From Protula sp. h YS-2021 (Eukaryota; Annelida; Polychaeta; Sabellida; Serpulidae), in NCBI GenBank assembly GCA_949752745.1, contig OX457024.1, positions 111,032,219-111,096,218 of the forward strand: DNA of 64,000 nt. The letters are read 5' to 3'. The position numbers and the translations under genes are program-made. The notes under the pieces are model-generated. The model ran no database searches. It was given only the letters and a program-made list of their open reading frames with translations, and had not been told where the DNA came from. Positions 38,011 to 49,259 of the stretch are shown here, one piece after another (within the stretch, counting starts at the first letter, position 1; every line of letters begins with the position of its first letter).

Positions 38011-38848
38011 AGTATTTGCTTGACTTACCATCGACGCATTTGTATACAAAAAATAAAAAATCACTTACCTGTATGGGAACAGCAACAGTGGAAGTAATGA
38101 GAGTCAGCAATTCCATCCACGACTTTACTTGCTTGAGGAGAGCAGCGGTCAACAAATGTGGAGGACTGGCACGTCGGCTTTGTATGGCTTTGTATCTCGG
38201 CGACTGCAACCGAGAAGATTTTATATGCTCTTTGGTCAAAGTAAGCACCATAAAACAATAAAAAAAGAAAAGAAAACAGCAGTTTATCACTTAGTTAGTG
38301 TTAACACAATATATATTATCCAAATATTTATAGAAAGTCAATATTGAGCTATAATATATTCATATTGACCTCAAGTAAGTCAAAACTTTTTGCATTGCTT
38401 AATTGACGCTTTCATTACAGATAACTGTACTATCTATCGATTTATACGTTGCGCTATAAATTAAAAAAAAGAGAATGATGCCCAAGATAATTATGGCTTA
38501 TCAAGATATTCCAGAAGACATGCCTTTGCTGTCACATGCAAAATCATTGGATTCGTTATCCGTTATATCAATGATAGGTTCCAGTGTCACACACTTTACT
38601 ACATATGAATGATACATAGCACTAAACGCGATACAAAGGCCTAAATTAGAGCATACATGAGAGCACCTGTGAGCATACATGAGAGCAAACGTGAGGCTAC
38701 AAAAGAACAAGTTTTAAATGCCACCATCACAAACTCGAGCGATGCTATTAAAGGTGATATATCTGTAGCTTTTTTCTGCCAAACCCAATTGTAGTAGGAT
38801 GAAAGCAATATAAGCAAATAGTAATACGTATTTGTATCTGGGAAGCAT

Positions 38849-41529
38849 TTGTATATGTGAAATTTACATCAATTTTATGTTTATGCACTTGATTCAGGTT
38901 AAATACCTACGTTGCTTTTCTGTCCTTTGCTGTAATATTTGTTGTCGCGGAAACAAATATACTTTCACAGAGCCAACTTCTACACATTAGTCAATTCATT
39001 TTCTGTACATTGAACTATAACTAAGTTTTCCCCATACCCTTATAAATTTGGTACATATTTCCTTTGTCACAAGTAAATCACTAGATTATTTATTATTTTT
39101 CCTGATATTGGTGTATTCTAGCAGCGTCACTCTGATGCCATTCAAATAATTCATGATACTTGATTGGTCTGTAAAAGCATATGAGTTACATCAAAGGGCT
39201 TTATGCTCAATGTGCAAAAATAAAATGTTTGAGTAAAATAAGTGCTTCAGTAATACACAATCCTTCCCAAAGTTTAAGTATTTCATTCAGTGCTGAAAGG
39301 AAAACAGTTACTTTTTATATATTTTTATATGTGTTTTTCTATCTAGAAAGGCAAATATCTTCACACATTAGCATGTTCACATTCCGTAACTTTTCTTATA
39401 CTGATAGATCATTATTCTGGTTGCTTTGTATTAGATTCGGACAATACAACACCACAACCATAGTTTATAGCTGTTAAAACACAAACACATATTAGGCTGC
39501 CTTAGATAGCCAAAAGGAGCAGAAATAAATTCTTTATACTTCTCATATATTCCGGAAGTTTTGCGACGCTGTAAGTATGTCATTTAGAAAGTTTCGTAGC
39601 ACCACGCAAAAACCTTTATCAGCATAACATTTGCTTTCGTACACGGTTAGATAACGCAATATTTTTGTTATTTCTTTATACTGAAGTACTTTGTCGTTCC
39701 TTGCAAATAAGTTGAACACGTAAAATAACACAAAAGTATAGTAATAAACACTGTTGATATTTAATGAGAGGCACTGGAAATAATCGGTATACGGACACGT
39801 GTGAAATACATATCTGAGGCACTAAAGACGCTTATATGAAACAACTGCACAGCAACATACGAGTTCTACACTTTCTCATACTAAGATTCCACACAAGACT
39901 ATATATGAATATAATAGACGGCAATACACAAGATTTTACATATTTTTATACATGTAATTCCATATATGGTTCTATATTAATCCAATAAAGAAAGCATAGA
40001 GATTCTACACACTTTTGTACATGAGATTCTATAAACGGCTACATAAATCAAATACAAAGGAAGATACGAAATTTTTCAACCTTCCATGTATGGAATGTCA
40101 TACACTGACATATCTGAATTGGCTACATAGCAATATACAAGATCATATCTATTTTTACACATGGAAAATCATATATTGATATATGTGAAGTCAAAGCATG
40201 TAAATATGCAAAATATTAAGCATGGCGCAATTTTAAGACAGCTACGTATGTGAGTTGTTTTTGCGAATCTAACTATGCTACTATTTTGAATCACACATAA
40301 ATTTTAAGAAGCTGTCATATATACAGTACAGAGTCTGAATCATACACATTGATAAAACGAAAAAATGCATTCCTTAAATATAAAGACGCCACAGTCAATT
40401 CTGCCTTTTGTCAAGCCTTTCACAAATCACTTAGCGTTAAACCCCCATTTTAAACAAACCCATAATATTGTTGGTAGGATATTACCAACAATAGGAAGTT
40501 TATTTCCAGCAAGTTACACAACACCCTTAAAACATTGATTTCGCATCGTGCAGAGGACATGCAATACACATGCATTCTCCTTTGACTTAAGTTTGCTTAC
40601 ACACTAAGTAAACCTCGGGAAGGAATTCTGACTTTACCGCTGACACTTTTTTCCAAATAGGTCATATTGATATTGCTTCATTTTAGTTCCCCTTGCAGCC
40701 AGCATCGTTTTAAGTACCTGGAAATAGTTTTAGCTTTCCAAGTGGATTATCTCATACTTTGTGTTATCACACTTTGAGCACTAAATGCTTCACTCCCACC
40801 GAGGTGAGTCACATGTTGCACACTTCCGAAGAATTCCTTTTTTGTTCTTTTTGTCCGATGGAGTTGTCGGAATTCAATGTATATCATGGGTATAATTACA
40901 CTTAGCTTACAGACCCGTACCGTAAATGTGCTTAAAAGGGTGAGGGTTGGGCTTGTGCATTAACACGGTTACAAAAATAACCAATGAAGTTCTGAATTCA
41001 TGATGTAGCATGCACCTTCCAAACGATAAAAAGACTGCGGTTAAATCTATTTGTAACGACAGTCTTCAGGATAAAGAGACCTGCCTATCTTGATCAACTT
41101 TTGGATCCGGATAAAAAGTAACGTAAACAAAACTGCTTTGGTGACAAAATCCAGACCCAGAGAAATAGCACCTTCAGTGAAACTCGTTTTACAGACCACC
41201 TTGTAGACGTAAAGTAAAATCTGTTCTAGTTGCACTTTCCATAGCCAGAAAAATAGATGTACAGTAAATTCTTTTTAGTGCCCACCTTTTAGACTCAGAA
41301 AAAAACACCTGCGCCTGGACTTGCATAGAAAAAAGAGGATTGGGATATCCATAGTTCAAATAGGTATCCCTCCTTCAAAACTCCAAAAAAGCTGATACGC
41401 AACCCGACTTGTAGGCACATGAGATGTATTTACTGAGATACTTTTATGAAAGTTAAAAGGCCTGAAAACAGTACAAGCTTGTTGAAATAAAACTCGCTGA
41501 AAGCGCTGTTGGGGAAGCATTTGTTTCTC
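38849..41529. other. Spacer between L4 and the Polinton remnant
   Basis: No gene. 39000-39200 resembles 49990-50200 ('ctagattatttattatttttcctgat', 'aataattcatgac'), so sequence upstream of exon 1 was duplicated with the lectin genes. 39840-40330 holds weak tandem units of about 75-90 bp with 'ctacac', 'atttttacaca', 'catatatgg' and 'gctacata' words. Confidence 0.5.
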
Positions 41530-42180
41530 TTTAGTACATATTTTAGTATGTGATTATGGTATAGTTATAGTTTCAGACAATTCTAAACAATTTCATTTGA
41601 AGACACCCAACCTCCATCCTAGGCGGGAATTTTAGTATATTTATATGGTTTCAGTTATTGACCTCTACCTCCATTCTAGGCGGACATTTGTAATTTTATT
41701 ATGTTTATATGGTTCAGAGAATTCTGAATATTTTTTCAGTTTTTGACCCCGAAACCGGCGGAATTTTGTGATTTTGGTATATTTATGCGTTTCAGACAAT
41801 TTGAACATTTTTCATTTTTAGACCCCAACCCACACCCTAAGCTGGAATTTGTAATTTTATTATGTTTATATGGTTTCAGTTTTAGACCTCGACACCTTCG
41901 TCCCCCTCCCCCCCCCTCACCGGCGGAATTTGCAATTTTAGTATGTTTCTATGGTTCAGACAGTTCTAAATATGTTTGCATTTTTTTACCCCTCCAGGCA
42001 TAATTTTGAGATTTTAGTATATTTATGCGTGTTATTTTTCATTTTTTGACGATTCCCTCCTCAGGCGGAAATTTGTGACTTTAGTATATGTGTACGTTTC
42101 AGACAATTCTGAACATTTTTTACCCCAACCCCAGAGATGATGCCATAGATTATGGCATAGTTTTACCTTTCAGATAACCC
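41530..42180. repeat. Minisatellite, units about 60-100 bp, left flank of the Polinton remnant
   Basis: Six to eight degenerate units share 'ttttagtatatttatatgg', 'ttcagacaattctgaac', 'atttttca' and 'tttgacccc', then 'ctaggcgga'. The last unit ends with 'agattatggcatagttttac' (about 42147-42166). That word recurs in reverse complement at about 44217-44236, beyond the Polinton genes, next to another 'ggcggaa'-type unit (44165-44255). The arrangement resembles long, internally repetitive terminal inverted repeats. Confidence 0.75.
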
Positions 42181-42282
42181 TTATACAAAGACATGAAAGG
42201 AGTGACTTTTCATGATATTCCAGAGGCTATTGTAAAGCGTTTCAATCTATAATTAGCAATAGCTATTAATGCAAACTCTGTT

Positions 42283-42780
42283 TGGTAAAAGTATGACAAA
42301 ATTGAACGAAGTTGTTTCTTATTTTAAAAAAAATGATTATGAAATTGTCTTTTCTACTGGATTAGCTGAGATTTTAGTATTTATACCAAATCAATAGTAT
42401 AAGCAATCTGATCCTGCTGAGCATAAAGCAGATGCAAAACAGGGATTTTATAGACATTACGTGTGTTGCAGTATTTGCGAAAAACAAATAGTTGGAGATT
42501 ATCATGTTTCGTTACTACTTTCTGTTGACATTCAAGGTCATATTGGCGATATAATGATGAAAACTTAAGAAGAACCGCATTATGTACCTATTAACAAATC
42601 AAACTTTGATACAATAGAAATCAATATTAAGGATGACACAGATCATAATGTTACATTAAATTACAAATTCAAACTGGAAAAGGGATCTGTAAACTTCATG
42701 TTCAACAAAAAGTATTATGAAAGCATTATGAAAGCATATAGACATGATCCATCAACATATCGCAACCATTTCCTCCATCA
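42283..42780 (+). pseudogene. Polinton/Maverick minor-capsid (penton-like) protein fragment
   Basis: Read on the plus strand, 'STGLAEI' (near 42350), then after a stop 'YVCCSICEKQIVGDYHVSLL' with 'IQGHIGD', and after a second stop 'YVPINKSNFDTIEINIKDDT' follow the order of the Polinton penton-like protein (the 'GLAEI' strand, then '...FDTIEIxIxDDTG'). Two in-frame stops make it non-functional. The part after 42690 ('KYYESIMKAY...STYRNHF') is not clearly assigned. The fragment meets the opposite-strand polymerase fragment at about 42780. Confidence 0.6.
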
Positions 42781-43185
42781 AGTGGGTGGGACTTTTCTTC
42801 GCTTTTTTACACCGTGGCATGGGGTAAGCGAATGCTTAACTCTGTTTATCTTTCCATCTATCTTTTGTTGTTTTGCAGTGTCCTTGAATCGAATGATTGT
42901 ATCCTGTGGAATTGGCAATCGTTGTGCTCCAAGCTTCCCACAAACTTCATAATGTTTGTCCAAAAGATCTTGTCGCATAAAACCATGCAGACAATTGAAG
43001 CAGTGAAACGTTTTACCATCCTGTTTTGTACGATAATTCATGGGTCGACTATCGTTCTTAATCAAGCAATAATATCTCTTCTCATTGTCACTCTTGAGAG
43101 ATAAGTTGAGTTCAGTGTCACTGTCATGTTGACCACAATTTCGGTACCACAACTTGATTTTTCCCACCAGAAACATAGATGGCAA
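42778..43185 (-). pseudogene. Polinton/Maverick family-B DNA polymerase, N-terminal fragment
   Basis: A 135-codon minus-strand frame contains 'EKRYYCLIKNDSR', 'TKQDGKTFHCFNCLHGF', 'LLDKHYEVCGK' and 'RLPIPQDTIIRFKD'. That is the zinc-finger-like segment preceding the exonuclease domain in Polinton protein-primed DNA polymerases. The exonuclease and polymerase domains are absent: after 'KDTAKQQKIDGK' the frame leaves the family pattern and stops. In a complete element this protein exceeds 1000 residues, so this is a small relic. Confidence 0.75.
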
Positions 43186-43189
43186 TTTT

Positions 43190-44260
43190 GTTCATCTTCT
43201 CAAATTGAGGAATTTGATGAATTGTGTTGGAAATGTTATATCTTCCACATTCAGCTTATGTTCAAAGAGTGATACCTACATGCTATACATACATTGTCAT
43301 TCATCAGATGAAGGTGAGCTAATGTAGACCACTGAAAGCAATTGCTGTCTGTGTTCTTGATGTTGATAACGTTTTTGGTATTTTTATCTTTTTTGGCAAC
43401 TCAATGGAGCTGGATTCCTGCAAGAGTTTTAATGTAGCTGTATGAACTTCAGTCTGAGTGCTAAGATGAGTGTTTTATATACGTTTTACCAACACTCCCT
43501 GCTCATTTATTGCTATTTTCTTGAATCGAGCTAAAACGACAATGCACCATTTTATCCCAATTGTCTAATATACTCTTCAAATGTCGTCTGATGCGATTTT
43601 CTTGCTGTCGCATTTCCAGTAGCAAGTCGGATTCATTTTCAGGTTCAAACACATCTTGATCCGCGTGTCCACCAAGGCGCATGCTTCTACCTTACCCACT
43701 TGCTTAACATGCTTCTTTGTTTGTGTCTTTGATTGTGTCTTAGTTTCTTTGCGGAAGATTGATCTGGCTTACCAGCTAATCTTTTTATACGTATGTTTGG
43801 CATTGATATTGCATTAGTATCATCACATATATGATGTGCATATTCTTCAGCATTGTTGAAGACATGGAATCAAACGTAAGCAAAAGTAATAAGTCACAAT
43901 AAGTTACAAAAGACAATCAGTTTTTTTACATAAATGTCTCTCAGATTCATATTCACATTTCACTTCTTCATTTGGGATATTCATGTTACCACTTCACTGT
44001 CTTGATGTTAAATGATAAACATTGCAGTAAGTAAGAAGTTATACTCGTTGGAAATTTTGATGCACGACGTCATCAATGACGTCATCCAGGACGTCATCAA
44101 TAAAATGTCTTTCTGAACACTTTGGTGACAGAATGGTTGAAATCGGTATAGATACAATAATCTTAATTTTCCGCCCGAGGGAGGTAAAACAATGAAATAA
44201 AAATATGTTTGAACTGTAAAACTATGCCATAATCTCTATTTCCCGCCTAGGGGCTCATTA
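43190..44260. other. Rest of the Polinton-derived interval
   Basis: 43190-43900 probably continues the polymerase N-terminal region on the minus strand, but no intact frame or named motif is visible. 44060-44110 has four 'gacgtcatc' words. 44165-44255 contains the inverted counterpart of the left minisatellite. Confidence 0.4.
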
Positions 44261-44339
44261 TCCAGAAATGCTAGAGAGACCATCTAGACAGGTTCAAAGA
44301 AAGATTAGTCGATCACCAGGGGGTGGACTTATCGAGAGA

Positions 44340-44640
44340 CTTCGTTATACTCCAAGTTCATTACAATAAAATGTTTAACAGTTTGCGACCTCAACACATT
44401 TCACTCAAGATTTTAATTTCAAACTGACATTTGTTCATAATTTCCACCTTGGACGCATTCCATTCAACATTAGAAATCTAAGTTGATGTTTTTCTATAAT
44501 TATATGTTTAAATAGATAGGGATGAAAAATATAAAGTAAATAATAAATTGCAAGAATAGAAACATTAAAACTAACACATAGTGTAGTGACCAGGGATGCT
44601 AAAAACTGGGTTTGTTTCTGATTGCGCAATGCAATCACCA
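44340..44640 (-). pseudogene. Fragment of a further lectin module (intron 4 to exon 4 border)
   Basis: 44355-44500 matches the end of intron 4 in L4 (36380-36500: 'gtttgcga', 'acatttcactcaagatttta', 'gttcataattt') and L3. 44505-44560 then matches the sequence just upstream of exon 4 ('tttaaatagatagggatgaaaaat'). A deletion has removed exon 4 itself. It shows that at least one more module once lay between L3 and L4. Confidence 0.6.
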
Positions 44641-45130
44641 CATGTCTATGATTCTATGATAGGGGTCTCCGTAATTGTAATTGCCCAGAGACACGTGTTT
44701 TGTCTCTGCAATTCACAGTTGGCAGTGGAAGAGTGAAGATGTGTTTTGCTCTACATTTCTTTTTTTACCCTCTTTGGGCGCACCACACTAGGTAAATATA
44801 AAGTAATTTTGTATTTTCTGAATATGCCTTGCGTGAAAATCATTTTCCACGGTGATTTGGAATATTAAACGTGTAATTTGGTTCAATTAATGTTTGTTTA
44901 CATAAATTTACTGACTTACTGGCTGCAAATGGTCTTGTGTGTCAATAATCAAAAGTTTAGTGTTATTTAATGGTTTTGTATACCGGGACTGAAATGCAGT
45001 GTTCGTTTTTTTTTCAGTCACGGAGGGATGTTGGAATAAACATAAATATAAACAGACAGGTCGAGTCTTTTGTGGTCACTCTCTGCCGCCACACATAGTA
45101 TCTGATTTTTTGCTTATGTTCTAAACAGTC

Positions 45131-45570
45131 AATATTCAAGACAACCAATTGGGCAGATTTCCAAGGTATGTTATTTTAAGTTGTGTATAACTGTTGGACA
45201 TTACTGTTGTATTATGTTGTACATTACTGCAGTTGTTACTTCTGATAATGGGAAACCATCGCTCTACAGCTAGCTGTCTGGTTCTGTGAAAACCTCCACG
45301 AAGTTCACGACACAAGTTGGGAGATGGAAGAAAAGGAACTGGAAACGATTTCAACCAACCATCCCAACATTCATAATTTTACAGATATCTTTTGCAGACG
45401 GACCTTCGCCGACTAATGACTAAATTACCCATGTTGTTATTAACTGCTCTTGCCATGTCTCTTGTTAATGGGTTAAGTTGTCAAAGAAGAGGAAATCCGG
45501 AATATGGTTATCGAAGAGCAGATATGTACAGCCGCGATGCATGCTCTTTCAGTATGTCATGCTGCTGAGT
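45131..45570. repeat. Conserved intron-4 block, L3 copy
   Basis: Matches 34420-34810 and 58556-59540. It contains 'aatattcaagacaaccaatt', then about 1.5 units of the sequence that became a 36-bp minisatellite in L1, then a segment with a plus-strand frame 'VWFCENLHEVHDTSWEMEEK'. A 50-residue plus-strand frame (45416-45568) starts 'MTKLPMLLLTALAMSLVNG' and ends 'CSFSMSCC'. It looks like a secreted micro-peptide but is not preserved in the other two copies. Confidence 0.6.
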
Positions 45571-47668
45571 AGTGTAAGTGTGTACTTAACATCGCCATAT
45601 CTACGCAACTAAGCAACAGAGAGCTTGATTACGTAGGTACCTCTAAATTATTAAAAAAACACTTTCGGCCAGCAATCTAGTTGACTAACATGCAATTCTT
45701 ATAAACTTCTGAAAACAATAATATCCTTGACATCCAGTTGTGCATATACAGTGGTGACTCCCGCATCATCAGGAGGTCATAGTGAAATAAAAAATCAGGA
45801 AAAGTGCTTTTACTACATTAAGATTAATTCTGGTGCATAAAATACAGTAAAAATATCTACAGAAATAATATCTATTTAAATTAACATTTTTATGTTTCGG
45901 CAACATATTTGTATAGATCAGACAGAAGTGATTTATAACAGGTTGTGAAACCAAAAAGGAAGGTTTCAAATTGCTCTTGTAGTGCTTTTCCTCTCTGAAA
46001 ATAGATTAATACTGCACTTGAGTCTTTATGCTGCTTTGACAAGCCTTAAACATTTTCGACATAAACAAAGTAATGATATCTGTTTGCTAATATATTCGCT
46101 AATTATTTGAAAAGAAACACTCGTTTTATAGAAAAAAACCTTTTATTTCATTCCATTTCATTTCATTAAATCCATGATTATCGTATAACAAAATACTAAT
46201 TTTTCAGAAAGGTTAAATAATCATTGCTCATCATATGTCAGCTTAGCCAATGTCATCTCATTATTAGAAATGTCAAAATGATTGAAAAATCAAATTTATT
46301 TTACGTACAGTTTGTGAGCTTGAATGAAGATTTAATAGAAGAGAAAGCTAAAAAAAAACAACTGATTTTTTCATGCTACTATCAAAACGTGTTTCAATTC
46401 ACATTCTATGTACATAGCGCATCGATATTAAATGATCTTGCATTAATCTTTGATCTGAATGTTTACCGAAAGATAATTGAGGGCTGTTTTAATGCCAAAA
46501 AGACTAAGAAGAATTGTGCAATATAAATTTTTCTTGGCATCACTTTATAGGGTTAATTACTCCTTGAATGTATACAAGATATGTACTAGTCTGTTATTCA
46601 AAAACCAACTTCTATGGCAGTTTTGTCTATTTTACATCAGACGATTTTATTTCACAGGTATTTCTACCTAAAAAAGTACTCGTTAAAATAGTGGAACTAT
46701 TTTAACTTTTTTCAAAACACTCTTTATATACGCCAGATTGTTACTCGGCAGAGAGGTAAGATCTGTTGTTCCATTACAACGCTGCGACTTTTTCAGTGAT
46801 TTTCCTGGCTATGCAAAAACCATCACTTCGCAAAGGGATAAAAATCCAGTATTTTGAAGCTGAATACTCAGGTATCTGCAATAATATTACAAATATAATT
46901 ACTGTTAACAGATTGAAGAGAAGAGAATGAAATAGAATTCTTGTCGTTTGAAATCAAGTTTTTGTCCAAAATGTTAAAATATTTATTGAAATTCATTGCT
47001 AATCGGCCACTTATTTGATGCCTTAAATAAACTGATAGTAGACTTTTATATAGCTTTCACATCTTACCTGTGATGAATGCAGGATACTTTTCCGTTTTAA
47101 ATAAATTGTGCATTTTTTGTTTGTTTTTTATATAAAAAATAAACGCCTTTTATATACTTCATTGACACATTTGCCTTAGTTATAATTCAGTGTCAAATAG
47201 CAATTTAATCACAACACGTCATTAGTGTAACTCATTGGTGGAAAATAGCCTATATTAAATGTGATCTAATGCAATGCCAAATTTTGTATCGATTTACAAT
47301 TACTTGACAACTACTACGACTCTTTAATCATTATATCAAAATGTTGACGTATTTGCTTCGAGATTTTAACTCTTAAGCGATATTTATTCTTAATTTCGAC
47401 TTCTGTGCATTCCATTCAAGGCTTTAAATCTAAATTGGTATTTTCCATAATTATGTATTGTCTTATGTCGGTATAAACTATTCGACATTTGTGTTACATT
47501 CTGTTTATAGCTCATCTTAATATTTATTACTGTTCAATACAAATAATTGTGGTATGACGGTGGCAGGTTACGTACAAGCTATTGTTTTCTTGATCCAAAA
47601 TTGAAGCTCCTGCCGCTGCGTTTAGGAGCAACAATCATTAAGGATTGACCACGAGTATTGTATATTAC

Positions 47669-47813
47669 CTTCCTGTAAGGGTTGAAATGCATTTTATATC
47701 CTCATATAGATTGGCAATTCCGTCAATGTAATTGCAAAGTCGTTTGTCTGTTGACAAATTTGGATTCACGTTTTCATCGCTTACGTAAACGTAAGCATTG
47801 CTCAGGTATTCAG
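47669..47813 (-). CDS. L3 exon 4 (F-lectin C-terminal half)
   Basis: The acceptor 'tttaaag' and donor 'gtaata' bound a 145-bp exon encoding 'AEYLSNAYVYVSDENVNPNL' then 'STDKRLC' and, at its end, 'ISTLTG' plus a split Arg/Ser codon. L1 exon 4 has the same length and borders. The 'TLTG(R)' end corresponds to the 'LxGRYV' strand of the fold, so a short further exon is required. Confidence 0.8.
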
Positions 47814-49170
47814 CTTTAAATAGACACGGATTAGAAACATTTAACAATTAATAATTTGCAAAAAAAGCACAAAACTTATAAAAATAAAATTAAATTTAAT
47901 ATATATTTTCAATTCACAACAACCATTAATAAACCTTTTCACAAACAATCAATCAAATAAGCAACCAACCAATTGTATCAAGCTTAACACACCAATTTAT
48001 TGATATCCAGCTAAAATTTGAAAAATTAGGCTGATGGAACTGTTAGTAAAAATATTACTTTGCCTTACCACAACAATCCGATCTTTTCCAGATTTTGACT
48101 GACCTCACTATAGAAGACCTTAGAAAGTCCACTGTCCACCATGGTGTTGCTTCGTTTCCTGTCAATAAAGAACGCTCGTAAAACAATTGGATTATACATA
48201 TTCTGGAGATATTCTGTATAGATTTTACATAGAGGCTCTTCTGTAGACACACTGTGCTGAAATGTATGAGGAAATTTTGCACAGCTTGTGTAGGGATTAT
48301 GTGCGGACATTTTATGTAGAGACTTTTTATGTAGATACGTTTTGTAGATACTTTGTGTACACTTTGTGTTGACACTTTAAGTAAATACTTTTTGGCGGAG
48401 CTATGTGAAAGTATTTTGTGTAGGCACTGTGTCCGTAGACTTCTGCAAACACTTCGTGTAAACACTTTCTGCCGAAACTTTAAGCAGATACTTTGTGACA
48501 GCACTTTGTGAACACACTTTATGTTGCGGTGAAGGGTAGACACCTCTTGTAGGTATTTTTCATCGGCACTCTGCAGAGACACGTATTATAAAGATTTTAT
48601 GGAAGGGCTTTATGAGCCTTTCATACATAAGCTGTATTGAGCCTTGATCAATAGACTTTGTTCGAGAATTTTGTAGATATTGTGTGTAGAGTATTTGCTT
48701 GACTTGTGAGCTTAGTGGTAAAGCTTTATTTCATTTGATCAAAAAGTGTAATAAAAGCTATCGTAATGCCATGGTTTTCTTATTGCCATTCTGCTGTTCT
48801 GGCTCGCAAGAAAAGAAAATCGTAAGGAATACCTACGCAAAGGCAAATAATAAAAGAGCAAAAACGCATCCCGTTTGGAAACAAGAAGAAAAATTCACTT
48901 ACTTGTATGGCAACAGGAACAGTGGAAGTATTCGGAGTCAGCATTTCCATCCACGGCCTTACTTGCTCTAGGATAGCAGCTCTCTACAAATGTGGAGGAC
49001 TGGTACGCCGGCTTTGCATGGGCTATCTCGAAAACTGTAACCGAGAAGAATATATATCTGCTTTAGACAAATTAAAATTCATAAAATTTATAAAAGGAAA
49101 AGAAAAGAAAAGCAGCAATCATTTATACATTATCTCTCTGATTACTTTATTAATACTAAAGCAATATATA

Positions 49171-49259
<89 letters not shown>

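Larger units (their letters stand above)
34100..38848 (-). pseudogene. L4: PAN + F-type lectin pseudogene
   Basis: All five exon positions are recognisable: exon 1 38848-38524, exon 2 38069-38203, exon 3 in two copies (37412-37492 and 37083-37163), exon 4 36611-36751 and exon 5 from about 34293. Damage is spread through the gene. Exon 1 has a stop after 'VCDGGI', an internal duplication around 'gctctcatgtatgctcac', and a GC instead of GT donor (aaag|gcatgt). Exon 3 carries TAG-TGA after 'WWNVDLL' in both copies. Exon 4 has a 4-bp deletion (141 against 145 bp) that shifts the frame. Exon 5 has lost the cag acceptor seen in L1 (cac). Exon 2 alone is open and keeps 'VVDGIADS' and 'CCCSHT'. The signal peptide (MLPRYKYVLLFAYIAFILL) is still readable. 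No functional lectin is expected. Confidence 0.85.

Noticed and set aside
48055..48582. 175-codon minus-strand frame running into L3 exon 3
   Set aside because: Only its last part is exon 3; the rest is intron 2 minisatellite read through the acceptor site.
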